From Hoeflea sp. (GTDB lineage: Bacteria; Pseudomonadota; Alphaproteobacteria; Rhizobiales; Rhizobiaceae): 64,000 nucleotides of DNA. The first letter of the stretch is position 1; every line of letters begins with the position of its first letter. Made by a program: the position numbers and the translations under genes. Location: positions 124,001 through 188,000 of the forward strand of contig JAHRFE010000033.1 of NCBI GenBank assembly GCA_019084245.1, given 5' to 3'. Under the pieces are notes generated by a model. That model saw nothing but the letters and a program-made list of their open reading frames with translations, made no database searches and was not told the origin of the DNA. Positions 36,069-44,777 of this stretch are shown here, piece after piece.

Positions 36069-37208
36069 TCAAAACCCGGAGCGGGGCGTAAAACTGCCCG
36101 CGCCTTCATTCAGTGCCAGCGCCAGTTCGGTGAGATGCAACGCCCGCTCGCCCGAGAAGAACGGCGCCTCGCCCGCGGCAATTGCCTGCGCCATCACCGC
36201 GATGCCGCGCGCAAAATCGATCTGCGAGGGGAACGCCGAGATCCATCGCGCCTTGACCGGCGCCGGATAGGGAACCGGCCGTCCATGGGTCAGCCTGAGC
36301 GGCAGCACGCGGCCGCGCTGGCGCTCGAAACGCCCTGCCAGTCGTTGAAGCAAGGGCGGTTTGCCATCGAAGCGGCTGAGATGCACCGGCGAGCGGTTGT
36401 CCCACAGATCGCGCACCACGATGGTTCCCTCATCGCCAACGATTGTAAGCGAGCGGTCGCGCGGCGCCGCCAGTCCGCAGGTCAGCCGCGCGGTCACGCC
36501 CGAGCGGAAAGACAGGCACCCGACGGAGAAATCCGGCGCGAGCGCCAGACCCGTCGTGCCGGGTCCTTTGTCGGGAAAGGTCAATGCCGAAAAAGCCTGG
36601 CCCGTCGCAACCGCGCCGAACAGCGACACCAGCCAGGACAGGCCATAGCCGGCGTGCTCCAGCGTGCAGCCGATTTCGAACTCGTGCAGCCCCGGCCATT
36701 TCGCCCCGGAGCGGGAGCGCCACTTGCTCCAGTTGTCCCTGAACACCGGGCCGTCTTCCATCTCGGCATAGGCAAGCCGCGGCGTCCCGATCCGCCCGGC
36801 AGCGATCAGGCCAGCCGTCAGTTCCTGCGCATCCGACAGGCCATTGGCCGGCGCACCGCAGATGGTCAGGCCGTTGCTGGCGGCAAGGTCCACGACCCCG
36901 CGCGCCTGCTCAAACGTCATCCCCAGCGGCTTTTCGCAATAGACATGCTTGCCCGCATCCAGCGCCGCGCAATTGAGCGCGTAATGGCTTTCAGGCGAGG
37001 TCAGATTGACGATGATCGCGACGTCCGGGTCGCCCAGGCACTCGGCGAGCGAGCCATAGGCGTGTGCATCATGAAAGCGGCAGAATTCGCCCAGCCGTCC
37101 GGAATCGTGATCCCAGGCCCCGGCGAGCGCAAGCCCGGGATAGTTGGCGAGCGTCGTCATGTAGTAATCGGCGACGAAGCCTGTGCCGATCAGGGCGATC
37201 TTGGTCAT
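36069..37208 (-). CDS. Second Gfo/Idh/MocA-family oxidoreductase
   Basis: 379 residues. The N-terminus MTKIALIGTGFVADYY is the NAD(P) motif, and the EKP motif is in YCEKPLGMTFEQARG. The C-terminal domain is unlike that of the convergent neighbour, so this is not a recent duplicate. The substrate is probably a sugar or a polyol. It is downstream of the GH9 gene on the same strand (83 bp apart), so it may act on products of that glycosidase (inference). Confidence 0.87.
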   Translation of the reverse strand: MTKIALIGTGFVADYYMTTLANYPGLALAGAWDHDSGRLGEFCRFHDAHAYGSLAECLGDPDVAIIVNLTSPESHYALNCAALDAGKHVYCEKPLGMTFEQARGVVDLAASNGLTICGAPANGLSDAQELTAGLIAAGRIGTPRLAYAEMEDGPVFRDNWSKWRSRSGAKWPGLHEFEIGCTLEHAGYGLSWLVSLFGAVATGQAFSALTFPDKGPGTTGLALAPDFSVGCLSFRSGVTARLTCGLAAPRDRSLTIVGDEGTIVVRDLWDNRSPVHLSRFDGKPPLLQRLAGRFERQRGRVLPLRLTHGRPVPYPAPVKARWISAFPSQIDFARGIAVMAQAIAAGEAPFFSGERALHLTELALALNEGAGSFTPRSGF

Positions 37209-37291
37209 GGGTCTGTGATCCCGGCGAGGAGTTGCTCCTAATCCTATCTTGCGCGCGTTAAGATGCGGTTGCCTTCACCGTCGACCGACGA

Positions 37292-39565
37292 CTACCGCGC
37301 ATCCGCCAGGAACGACGCAATCCAGGCGAGCGGCGCGTTCCAGTTGATGGCGATCTCATTGGTGGAGAACGAGCGCGAATCATCAACATAGCAGGCCTGC
37401 GGCGCGCATCCCTCGAGTTTGCTGATGGCGTAATCGTCGGCCAGCCCGCTGTTGGGTCCGCCCGCCAGCGCTCCCTTCGGAGGCGGCGGGAAGGACGGGT
37501 CGGTGGAGGCCGCGAACATGTAGGAGAACTGGTTCTGCGCATAGGTCGTGCCGTAGCCGGTCACGTAGGAGATGCCGAGTGCATTGCGCCCGAGGATATA
37601 GTCCATGCTCTCGCGCACCGCCTGCAGATAGCGCCTGTCGCCGGTGATGTCATAGGCGGTGGCGACGACGATCATGTTCTGGATCAGCGACTGGTTCGAG
37701 CCCCAGCCAAACCCGTTGTCGGGCCGGTACATGAAGCCGAAGGCTTCCTGCTGCTGCACCTCAAGATAGGCGTCGGCCGCCTTCGTCACCGAGGCGCGGG
37801 TCTCCCTGAGATCACGTTCGGGCAGACTGGACGGCACCGAGGCGAGCTGGATGCGCGCGAGGCCCGCCACCGCGCGCCAGCTTATGCCCTCGGGATGGAA
37901 CACCCGGCCCGACCAGTGCGGCGAAGCCTTGGCGCGATTGAGCCACGCCGCGTCTCCGGTGGTGAGGTACAGCTCGCTCGCCGCCCAGTAGAATTCATCG
38001 GACACATCATCGTCCTGATAATCGCCGCCGCCATGGCTGCCATCGGTGTAAGGCGCAAAGAGTGCGGGCTTGGCTTCCGCAGCCTGATAGGCACGGATGG
38101 CCGAGGCCAGCAGGCGGTCGGCGTAAGCCTTGTCGACCTGGGCGAACAGCCGTGCGCCTTGCGCTGCGGCCGCCGCGAGATTGAGCGTTGCCGCCGTCGA
38201 GGGCCGGTGCAGAACCCGCGCCTCGCGGTCGCGATGCGGTAGCAGCGGACCCGACGGCCAGCCGGTGCCATGCACCTTGTGATGCGCCATGCCAGCATGG
38301 GGTTCTCCCTCCGGCACGGTCATGGACATCAGGAAATCGAGCTCCCAGCGGGCTTCGTCGAGAATGTCGGGAATGCCGTTGCCGGCTTCGGGGATGATAA
38401 GCAGGCTGTCGGCCAGAGCCGGCGACGACCCGCCGCCGAAATTCAGCGCCCGCTCGTAGACGCCGAGCAGTTGCGCCGGGGCGATACCGCCATTGACCAC
38501 GTATTTGCCGAAATCGCCCGCATCGTACCAGCCGCCCGCGACATCGAGCCTGTAGCCGCAGCTCCAGGCCTCACCATAGATCTTGCGCGCCGTCCGCGTG
38601 TCGAGACAGCCGACCGCGGTGTCGCCGCGATTGGGCGATTTGCCCAAATGCCCGGCCGGTCGCCCGTAGCCCGCCCCCGCCAGATCCTCCAGGATCTCGA
38701 TGCCGCTGCGCACCTTGTAGAAATAGGACAGCGCATCGCTGCGCAAGGCGGCATAGGCGTCTGCCGAGATCGAAAACGGCGGGCTGGTTTCGCCGCCGGC
38801 AACCAGGCGGTAGCCGTCGCCAGGTTTGGTAAAGTCGCTGAAATCGATTGTCTGAACCACAAGTTCGGACGAGGCATCGAATCCATACGGCGTGGACTTG
38901 CCCGACGCCACGGTCTCACCGGAAGCCGACACAAGGCTCCAGTCGAGCCGGGAACCGCCGTCATGCACCATGGTGGCGCGCTTGGGCCCGTCGGGGAAAT
39001 AGGCGGTCTGGTTGACCCGGATCGCGGAGGCGTCGCTGACCGCCCCTTCCGCTGCCGCGTCGGGACCGCTGAGCAAGGAGGCTGAATGCAGGCAGAAGCG
39101 CCAGGCCGTGTCCGAGCCGCCAAGCTGGAACACGAGCTGCGCCTGATCGCGGGTCTCGCCCGCCGTGAAAGCTTCGCTCAGGACCTGTTGGTCTGCAGAC
39201 AGCCGGCGGACGATTGCAGCCTCCGGCGTCCAGGGCTCGCTCGCCTTCTGCACCAGCGCGCGCATCGGCCCATCGGGACTGCCCGATGCGGTGACCGACA
39301 GGCGGTACTGCTCGCCCCTGGTCAGGCCTATGCCATTAAGGCCGACAATCGCATCCCACGGCTCGGCCGTGCCGCCTTCCACCACGCCGCACAACGCGCC
39401 GGGCCTATAGTCGAATGTAATGTTGGACGTGTGCCACCAATCCCCGGCCGGCGCGGATTGCGTGAACGCCGGGTCGGGAAGCAACTCGGCCGCCGGAGCG
39501 GCAATTGGGACGGCGGGCGAGGCCAGCAGGGCAAGGAGGCCGATCATGGCCTTTGGGTGCGACAT
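37292..39565 (-). CDS. Glycoside hydrolase family 9 (endoglucanase-type), exported
   Basis: 757 residues from the ATG at 39565, with a signal peptide (AMIGLLALLASPAVPIAAPA). A CBM4_9-like beta-sandwich occupies about 30-165, an Ig-like CelD_N domain about 175-270, and the GH9 (alpha/alpha)6 barrel the rest. Catalytic signatures are GGWYDAGDFGKYVVNGG (nucleophile-assisting Asp pair) and the C-terminal SFSTNEIAINWNAPL (NE acid). It cleaves beta-1,4-glucan or a related polysaccharide, probably in the periplasm or outside. GH9 enzymes are not widespread in rhizobia. No cellulose synthase genes are nearby. Confidence 0.92.
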   Translation of the reverse strand: MSHPKAMIGLLALLASPAVPIAAPAAELLPDPAFTQSAPAGDWWHTSNITFDYRPGALCGVVEGGTAEPWDAIVGLNGIGLTRGEQYRLSVTASGSPDGPMRALVQKASEPWTPEAAIVRRLSADQQVLSEAFTAGETRDQAQLVFQLGGSDTAWRFCLHSASLLSGPDAAAEGAVSDASAIRVNQTAYFPDGPKRATMVHDGGSRLDWSLVSASGETVASGKSTPYGFDASSELVVQTIDFSDFTKPGDGYRLVAGGETSPPFSISADAYAALRSDALSYFYKVRSGIEILEDLAGAGYGRPAGHLGKSPNRGDTAVGCLDTRTARKIYGEAWSCGYRLDVAGGWYDAGDFGKYVVNGGIAPAQLLGVYERALNFGGGSSPALADSLLIIPEAGNGIPDILDEARWELDFLMSMTVPEGEPHAGMAHHKVHGTGWPSGPLLPHRDREARVLHRPSTAATLNLAAAAAQGARLFAQVDKAYADRLLASAIRAYQAAEAKPALFAPYTDGSHGGGDYQDDDVSDEFYWAASELYLTTGDAAWLNRAKASPHWSGRVFHPEGISWRAVAGLARIQLASVPSSLPERDLRETRASVTKAADAYLEVQQQEAFGFMYRPDNGFGWGSNQSLIQNMIVVATAYDITGDRRYLQAVRESMDYILGRNALGISYVTGYGTTYAQNQFSYMFAASTDPSFPPPPKGALAGGPNSGLADDYAISKLEGCAPQACYVDDSRSFSTNEIAINWNAPLAWIASFLADAR

Positions 39566-39714
39566 GGCGGTTGTCCGGATTGCGTGAGCGGGACTGAACG
39601 GCCCTGATGGCCGCACTGCAGAGGCTGTCGACCGAAACTAGGCCGTCGGCCTGAACAAATCTTTAAGCCCCGCCCCTCGCGTCACCGACTTCACGTCACC
39701 GGGCGCGCGCCGTT

Positions 39715-40560
39715 TCAGCCGTGCTCTCCGTCCAGACCCAGAAAGGCACGGCACAAGGGATGTTCCGGATCGCACAGACCGTCGATCACATCGAAATGAT
39801 GCCGGCCCGGCTCTTCCTGCATGGAGATCGGTGTCGCCAGGCCGCGCCACATCTCGTAGAGCGCCCGGTTCTGGCGGACGAATTCCGGCCGCTCTGCAGC
39901 TCCCACCCAGGCCATCACCGGAACGGGCGCAAGCGGCGCGAGCAGCACGGGGCTTTCCGAGACGGCTTCGGCGGCATCGATATGCAGCGTGTCGTTCATC
40001 GCGGTCTTCATGATCGGCCGGAGATGGTGAACGCCGGAAATCGAGGTGACGCCTGCAACGCGATTGAGAACCGCGTCAGGCAGAAGGGCCGTGCCGCTGA
40101 TCATTCGGGTCACCAGCTGGCCGCCGGCGGAATGGCCGGTGAGCCGGATCGGACCGGCGACTTCCCCTGCGGCGAAACCGATTGCTGCGGCAATTTCGCG
40201 GCCGATGCCGGCAATGCGGTTGTCCGGGCACAGCGTGTAGCCCGGCATCGCCACCGCGAAACCATGCGCCAAAGGCCCGGCCGCCAGATGCGACCAGACC
40301 GACTTGTCGAACGCCTTCCAGTAGCCGCCATGAACGAACACTGCGAGACCTTTGGACTCGCCTTCCGGCAGGAACAGATCGAGCCGGTTGCGTGGTCCGG
40401 AGCCGTAGGCGAGATCCAGCCGCGCCCGTCCCGACGCCGACAGATCATCGCGGAACGCCTGCGCCTGCGCCGCCCATCGCGGCGGATAGTCGGCCGCGCC
40501 GTCGATATAGGCGCCATTGGCATAGGCATCGTCATAATCGGCTATCGGGTAATCGGTCAC
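39715..40560 (-). CDS. Alpha/beta hydrolase, kynurenine-formamidase-like
   Basis: 281 residues. The oxyanion motif is HGGYWKAFDKSVWSHLA, the nucleophile elbow is GHSAGGQL, and the late HHFDVIDG supplies the catalytic His. HGGYW is typical of the formamidase/esterase group. The start is GTG at 40560 with GGAG seven bases upstream. It is divergent from preT across 200 bp that carry a RutR-type operator, so it may hydrolyse an amide or ester in pyrimidine breakdown. That role is inferred from position only. Confidence 0.85.
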   Translation of the reverse strand: MTDYPIADYDDAYANGAYIDGAADYPPRWAAQAQAFRDDLSASGRARLDLAYGSGPRNRLDLFLPEGESKGLAVFVHGGYWKAFDKSVWSHLAAGPLAHGFAVAMPGYTLCPDNRIAGIGREIAAAIGFAAGEVAGPIRLTGHSAGGQLVTRMISGTALLPDAVLNRVAGVTSISGVHHLRPIMKTAMNDTLHIDAAEAVSESPVLLAPLAPVPVMAWVGAAERPEFVRQNRALYEMWRGLATPISMQEEPGRHHFDVIDGLCDPEHPLCRAFLGLDGEHG

Positions 40561-40632
40561 GGCAAATCTCCGGTTTTGAGCATAAATACCGGACCCGCGC
40601 GGAAGTGCAATCCGCAGCGGCCGGGCTGAATA

Positions 40633-40648
40633 TTTATCATCCGATAAA
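40633..40648. promoter_or_regulatory. Palindrome TTTATC-N4-GATAAA in the preT divergent region
   Basis: A perfect 6-bp inverted repeat, TTTATC (40633-40638) and GATAAA (40643-40648). The GATAAA half-site recurs at 40663-40668 in the adjacent RutR-type element, suggesting a compound operator. Confidence 0.45.
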
Positions 40649-40652
40649 AAAT

Positions 40653-40670
40653 TTGACCTTTTGATAAAAC
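40653..40670 (+). promoter_or_regulatory. Putative RutR operator upstream of preT
   Basis: TTGACCTTTTGATAAAAC is identical at 16 of 18 positions to an element in the rutR/aminotransferase divergent region (minus strand, 48607-48624). The left half keeps the TTGACC of the Escherichia coli RutR consensus TTGACCAnnTGGTCAA. It lies about 92 bp from both divergent starts. RutR binding is inferred. Confidence 0.6.
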
Positions 40671-40761
40671 CGCTTCATTCTTCCCAAAACGCGGCTGCGC
40701 GGCGCTGAGGAGGCGTCGCGGAAAAGACCGCACAAGAGGTTCTCGAAACAAGGGGATTCCG

Positions 40762-42108
40762 ATGACCGTGACCGAGACGAGAGACGTCAGACCGAACCGT
40801 CTTTCCGATGCCGCCTATGCCGACAATTTTTCCGACATCCATCCGCCGCTGACGCCGCACAAGGCGCTGGTGGAAGCCGACAGGTGCTATTTCTGCTACG
40901 ATGCGCCGTGCATGACCGCCTGCCCGACCTCGATCGACATTCCGATGTTTATCCGCAAGATCCAGGCCGGCAATGCGGTGGGCGCGGCCAAGACCATCTT
41001 CGAGCAGAACATTCTGGGCGGCATGTGCGCCCGCGTCTGCCCGACGGAAACGCTTTGCGAAGAGGTCTGCGTGCGCGAGATCGCCGAAGGCAAGCCGGTC
41101 AAGATCGGCCTGCTGCAGCGCCACGCCACCGACACCTACATGGAACGCGAGCAACCGCATCCGTTCACCCGCGCGGCGCCCACCGGCAAGAAGATCGCCG
41201 TCATCGGCGCCGGGCCTGCAGGCCTGTCCTGCGCCCACAAGCTTGCGAGCCTCGGCCACGACGTCACCATCTACGAGGCGCGCGAGAAGGCCGGCGGGCT
41301 CAATGAATATGGCATCGCCGCCTACAAGACGACCAATGATTTTGCCCAGGACGAGGTCTCCTTCATTCTGGAGATCGGTGGGATCAGCATCGAGACCGGC
41401 AAGGCGCTCGGCCGCGACGTGACGCTCGACCAGCTGGCCGCCGATTTCGACGCGGTGTTCCTGGGCGTTGGCCTGCCGGGGGTCAATGCGCTCGGCCTCA
41501 AGGGTGAAACCGCCGCGGGCGTGATCGACGCCGTCGATTTCATCGGCGTGCTGCGCCAGGCCGAGGATCTGTCGCTGCTCGAAGTCGGCCGGCGGATTGT
41601 CGTTCTCGGCGGCGGCATGACCGCCATCGACGCGGCGATCCAGTCCAAGCTGCTCGGCGCCGAAGAGGTGACCATCGCCTACCGGCGCGGCCAGGAGCAC
41701 ATGAATGCCTCGCTCTACGAGCAGGAACTGGCCCAGACCCATGGCGTCGTCATCCGCCACTGGCTGGCGCCCGTGAGCCTGCATGTGAGCGAGGGCGCGG
41801 TGTCCGCGATCACGCTCGAAAAGACCAGACTCGACAACACCGGCAAGCTTGCGGGCACCGGAGAGCTGGTGACGCTGGAAGCCGACCAGGTGTTCAAGGC
41901 CATCGGCCAGACCCCGGATGCGGGTCCGTTGGCCGGTTCGGTAGAGCTTGAGAAAGGCCGCATCCGCGTCAGCGACGACCGCCGCACCTCGCACCCGAAG
42001 ATCTGGGCAGGCGGAGACTGTGTCGCCGGCGGCGAAGACTTGACCGTGGTCTCCGTCGAGGACGGCAAGATCGCAGCTCAGAGCATTCACAAAGCCCTGA
42101 TGGCTTGA
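40762..42108 (+). CDS. preT: NAD-dependent dihydropyrimidine dehydrogenase, PreT subunit
   Basis: 448 residues. The N-terminal domain carries Cys clusters for two [4Fe-4S] centres (CYFCYDAPCMTAC and CARVCPTETLCEEVC). Two nucleotide-binding folds follow: FAD at IAVIGAGPAGLSCAHKLASL and NAD at RRIVVLGGGMTAIDAA. The C-terminus has the WAGGDCV segment. With PreA it reduces uracil and thymine to the dihydro forms. AAGGGGATTCC supports the ATG. preA follows after 16 bp. Confidence 0.95.
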   Translation: MTVTETRDVRPNRLSDAAYADNFSDIHPPLTPHKALVEADRCYFCYDAPCMTACPTSIDIPMFIRKIQAGNAVGAAKTIFEQNILGGMCARVCPTETLCEEVCVREIAEGKPVKIGLLQRHATDTYMEREQPHPFTRAAPTGKKIAVIGAGPAGLSCAHKLASLGHDVTIYEAREKAGGLNEYGIAAYKTTNDFAQDEVSFILEIGGISIETGKALGRDVTLDQLAADFDAVFLGVGLPGVNALGLKGETAAGVIDAVDFIGVLRQAEDLSLLEVGRRIVVLGGGMTAIDAAIQSKLLGAEEVTIAYRRGQEHMNASLYEQELAQTHGVVIRHWLAPVSLHVSEGAVSAITLEKTRLDNTGKLAGTGELVTLEADQVFKAIGQTPDAGPLAGSVELEKGRIRVSDDRRTSHPKIWAGGDCVAGGEDLTVVSVEDGKIAAQSIHKALMA

Positions 42109-42124
42109 CGGAGGAAGAGATATC

Positions 42125-43435
42125 ATGGCTGACCTTTCCACCAATTTCATCGGCATCAAATCACCCAACCCCTTCTGGCTCGCTTCGGCGCCGCCCACCG
42201 ACAAGGCCTACAATGTCGAGCGCGCCTTCGAGGCCGGCTGGGGCGGCGTCGTCTGGAAGACACTTGGCGAAGCAGGCCCTCCGGTCGTCAATGTCAACGG
42301 CCCGCGCTACGGCGCCATCTGGGGGCCCGACCGCAGGCTGCTGGGGCTCAACAACATCGAGCTGATCACCGACCGCGATCTTGAGGTCAACCTGAGGGAA
42401 ATCGCCGAGGTCAAGCGGCGCTGGCCCGACCGGGCGATGGTCGTTTCGATCATGGTGCCCTGCGAGGAGCAAAGCTGGAAGGCGATCCTGCCGCGCGTCG
42501 AGGACACCGGCGCCGACGGCATCGAGCTGAATTTCGGCTGCCCGCACGGCATGAGCGAGCGCGGCATGGGCGCCGCCGTCGGCCAGGTGCCCGAGTACAT
42601 CCAGATGGTGGCCGAATGGTGCAAGCACTATTCGAAAATGCCGGTGATCGTGAAGCTCACCCCCAACATCACCGACATCCGCTATCCCGCGCGCGCGGCC
42701 AAGGCGGGCGGCGCAGACGCGGTGTCGCTGATCAACACCATCTCCTCGATCGTCTCGGTCGATCTCGACAATTTCGCCCCCGTGCCGACCATTGACGGCA
42801 AGGGCTCCCATGGCGGCTATTGCGGCCCGGCGGTCAAGCCGATCGCGCTCAACATGGTGGCCGAGATCGCCCGCGACGCCGAGACCCGTGGCCTGCCGAT
42901 TTCCGGCATCGGCGGCGTGCAGACCTGGCGCGACGCCGCCGAGTTCATCGCACTCGGCTGCGGCACGGTGCAGGTCTGCACCGCGGCCATGACCTACGGC
43001 TTCAAGATCGTGCAGGAAATGGCGGCGGGACTGTCTGACTGGATGGACGAGAAGGGCTACGAGACCATCGCCGATTTCCAGGGCCGCGCGGTGCCCAATG
43101 TCACCGACTGGCAATATCTCAACCTGAACTACATCACCAAGGCCAGGATCGACCAGGACCTGTGCATCAAGTGCGGCCGCTGCCACATCGCCTGCGAGGA
43201 CACCTCGCACCAGGCGATCACGGCGATGGTCGACGGGGTCCGCCATTTCGAGGTGATGGACGACGAGTGCGTCGGCTGCAATCTCTGCGTCAATGTCTGC
43301 CCGGTCGATGACTGCATCACCATGGTGGAGATGACCGAAGGCTCCGACCCGCGCACCGGCAGGCCGATCGATCCGCGCTACGCCAACTGGACCACGCACC
43401 CCAACAACCCGATGGCCAAACAGGCCGCGGAGTAG
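42125..43435 (+). CDS. preA: NAD-dependent dihydropyrimidine dehydrogenase, PreA subunit
   Basis: 436 residues. A dihydroorotate-dehydrogenase-like FMN barrel is followed by a C-terminal ferredoxin part with two [4Fe-4S] motifs (CIKCGRCHIAC and CVGCNLCVNVC). The barrel shows NFGCPHGMSERGMG with the active-site Cys and GIGGVQTWRDAAEFIALGCG at the FMN phosphate site. It forms the catalytic half of the PreTA enzyme, the first step of reductive pyrimidine breakdown. GGAGGAAGAG precedes the ATG. Confidence 0.95.
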   Translation: MADLSTNFIGIKSPNPFWLASAPPTDKAYNVERAFEAGWGGVVWKTLGEAGPPVVNVNGPRYGAIWGPDRRLLGLNNIELITDRDLEVNLREIAEVKRRWPDRAMVVSIMVPCEEQSWKAILPRVEDTGADGIELNFGCPHGMSERGMGAAVGQVPEYIQMVAEWCKHYSKMPVIVKLTPNITDIRYPARAAKAGGADAVSLINTISSIVSVDLDNFAPVPTIDGKGSHGGYCGPAVKPIALNMVAEIARDAETRGLPISGIGGVQTWRDAAEFIALGCGTVQVCTAAMTYGFKIVQEMAAGLSDWMDEKGYETIADFQGRAVPNVTDWQYLNLNYITKARIDQDLCIKCGRCHIACEDTSHQAITAMVDGVRHFEVMDDECVGCNLCVNVCPVDDCITMVEMTEGSDPRTGRPIDPRYANWTTHPNNPMAKQAAE

Positions 43436-43459
43436 AAATATTTAGCGCTCCTGACCGAC

Positions 43460-43484
43460 CGGCCCCGTTGACAAAACGGGGCCG
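43460..43484 (+). terminator. Terminator-like hairpin after preTA
   Basis: CGGCCCCGTT (43460-43469) pairs perfectly with AACGGGGCCG (43475-43484) around a 5-base loop, followed by TTGGCATTTC. It separates preTA from the next genes; the T-tract is weak. Confidence 0.7.
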
Positions 43485-43539
43485 TTGGCATTTCTGGAGC
43501 CTTGATATCTTGGGGTGTTTTGGGGTTTCGGGGATTCCT

Positions 43540-44136
43540 ATGAAGTTGCGTTTTGCCTTGCTCATGTCGCTTTGCGCCCTGGCCTCCTCCTGCCAGACGC
43601 TTTCCAAGGAAGAGTGCGCGGTCGCCGACTGGCGCGTCATCGGCGAGCAGGACGGCGCCGCCGGCTACAATCCCCAGGACCGGTTCGCCCGTCACGTCAA
43701 GGCCTGCACCAAGGCAGGCGTCGCGGCCGACCAGACGCTCTGGTACCAGGGCTACCAGCAGGGCCTGCCACGCTACTGCACGCCGCTCAACGGGTTGACC
43801 GTCGGCAGCGAAGGAAAATCCTACGCCAATGTCTGTCCGATCGATCTTGATGCCGGCTTTCGCGAGGGCTATGACCTCGGGCGCATCTACCACCAGAAGA
43901 AGAGCGAGATCAGCAGTCTGGAATCGCGGACCCGCGCCGTCGAGCAGGAAATCCGCGCTGACGAAGAACTGATTCGTGCAACCAAAACCGATCCGCGCGA
44001 GATCTACCGCAGGATCGATGCCAACCGGTGGAAGATCCGCGACATGGAGCGCGAAACCGGCCGGCTGCAATCCGAACTCCGCCGGATCGAGGCCGACATG
44101 GACAATTTCCGCTACAGCTATGCGTCCCGGACCTGA
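43540..44136 (+). CDS. DUF2799-type lipoprotein
   Basis: 198 residues. A lipoprotein signal ends with LASSC (lipid-modified Cys near residue 18). The DUF2799 region follows (DWRVIGEQDGAAG, FARHVKACTKAGVAADQTLW, YQGYQQGLPRYCTPLNGL). The C-terminal third is a charged coiled coil (SRTRAVEQEIRADEELIRAT; RDMERETGRLQSELRRIEAD). Function is unknown; it is probably anchored in the outer membrane. GGGGATTCCT precedes the ATG. Confidence 0.82.
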   Translation: MKLRFALLMSLCALASSCQTLSKEECAVADWRVIGEQDGAAGYNPQDRFARHVKACTKAGVAADQTLWYQGYQQGLPRYCTPLNGLTVGSEGKSYANVCPIDLDAGFREGYDLGRIYHQKKSEISSLESRTRAVEQEIRADEELIRATKTDPREIYRRIDANRWKIRDMERETGRLQSELRRIEADMDNFRYSYASRT

Positions 44137-44150
44137 TACATGAGGACCTG

Positions 44151-44777
44151 ATGCATGAAAGCAACATCCCGACGCTCGCAGACCTGGCCACGCGGACGGT
44201 CGATGTCTACGAGCGCAATGCCGCCCGCTTCGACTCGGACCGCACCAAGGTTCTGATTGAAAAAACCTGGCTCGACCGGTTTGCCGCGTTGTTGCCACCC
44301 GGCGGAACGATACTTGATGCGGGTTGCGGCGCCGGAGACCCGATCGCCCGATATCTGTCGAGCCTCGGCCACCGCGTCACCGGTGTCGATGCTGCGCATG
44401 CGATGATCGATCTGGCCCGCAAGAACTTCCCGGGCGGCGATTGGCGGCAGGCCGACCTGCGGCATCTCGATCTTGATGAGACCTTCGATGGCGTGATCGG
44501 CTGGGACAGCTTCTTTCATCTGACGCCACAGGAACAGCGCACGACGCTGGTGCGCCTGGCGTCGCATCTCGAGCCCAAGGGCGTCCTGATGCTCACAGTC
44601 GGACCCGAGGCCGGAGAAGTGGCGGGCCGCGTCGGCGATGACCCGGTGTACCATTCAAGCCTTTCCCTGACAGAGTATCAGGCAGTGCTCGAAGGGCTGG
44701 GGCTTCGCATCCTCCAGTTCGTCCGTCAGGACCCGGACTGCGGGTTTCACACCGTATTGCTGGCCTGCAAGCAATGA
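44151..44777 (+). CDS. Class I SAM-dependent methyltransferase
   Basis: 208 residues. The SAM-binding motif I is ILDAGCGAGDPIARYL, and GVDAAHAMIDLARKNFP and ADLRHLDL mark motifs II and III. The substrate cannot be told. The ATG at 44151 has TGAGGAC upstream, and its stop overlaps the next gene's start (ATGA), so it is co-translated with the YiiX-like lipoprotein. Confidence 0.87.
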   Translation: MHESNIPTLADLATRTVDVYERNAARFDSDRTKVLIEKTWLDRFAALLPPGGTILDAGCGAGDPIARYLSSLGHRVTGVDAAHAMIDLARKNFPGGDWRQADLRHLDLDETFDGVIGWDSFFHLTPQEQRTTLVRLASHLEPKGVLMLTVGPEAGEVAGRVGDDPVYHSSLSLTEYQAVLEGLGLRILQFVRQDPDCGFHTVLLACKQ

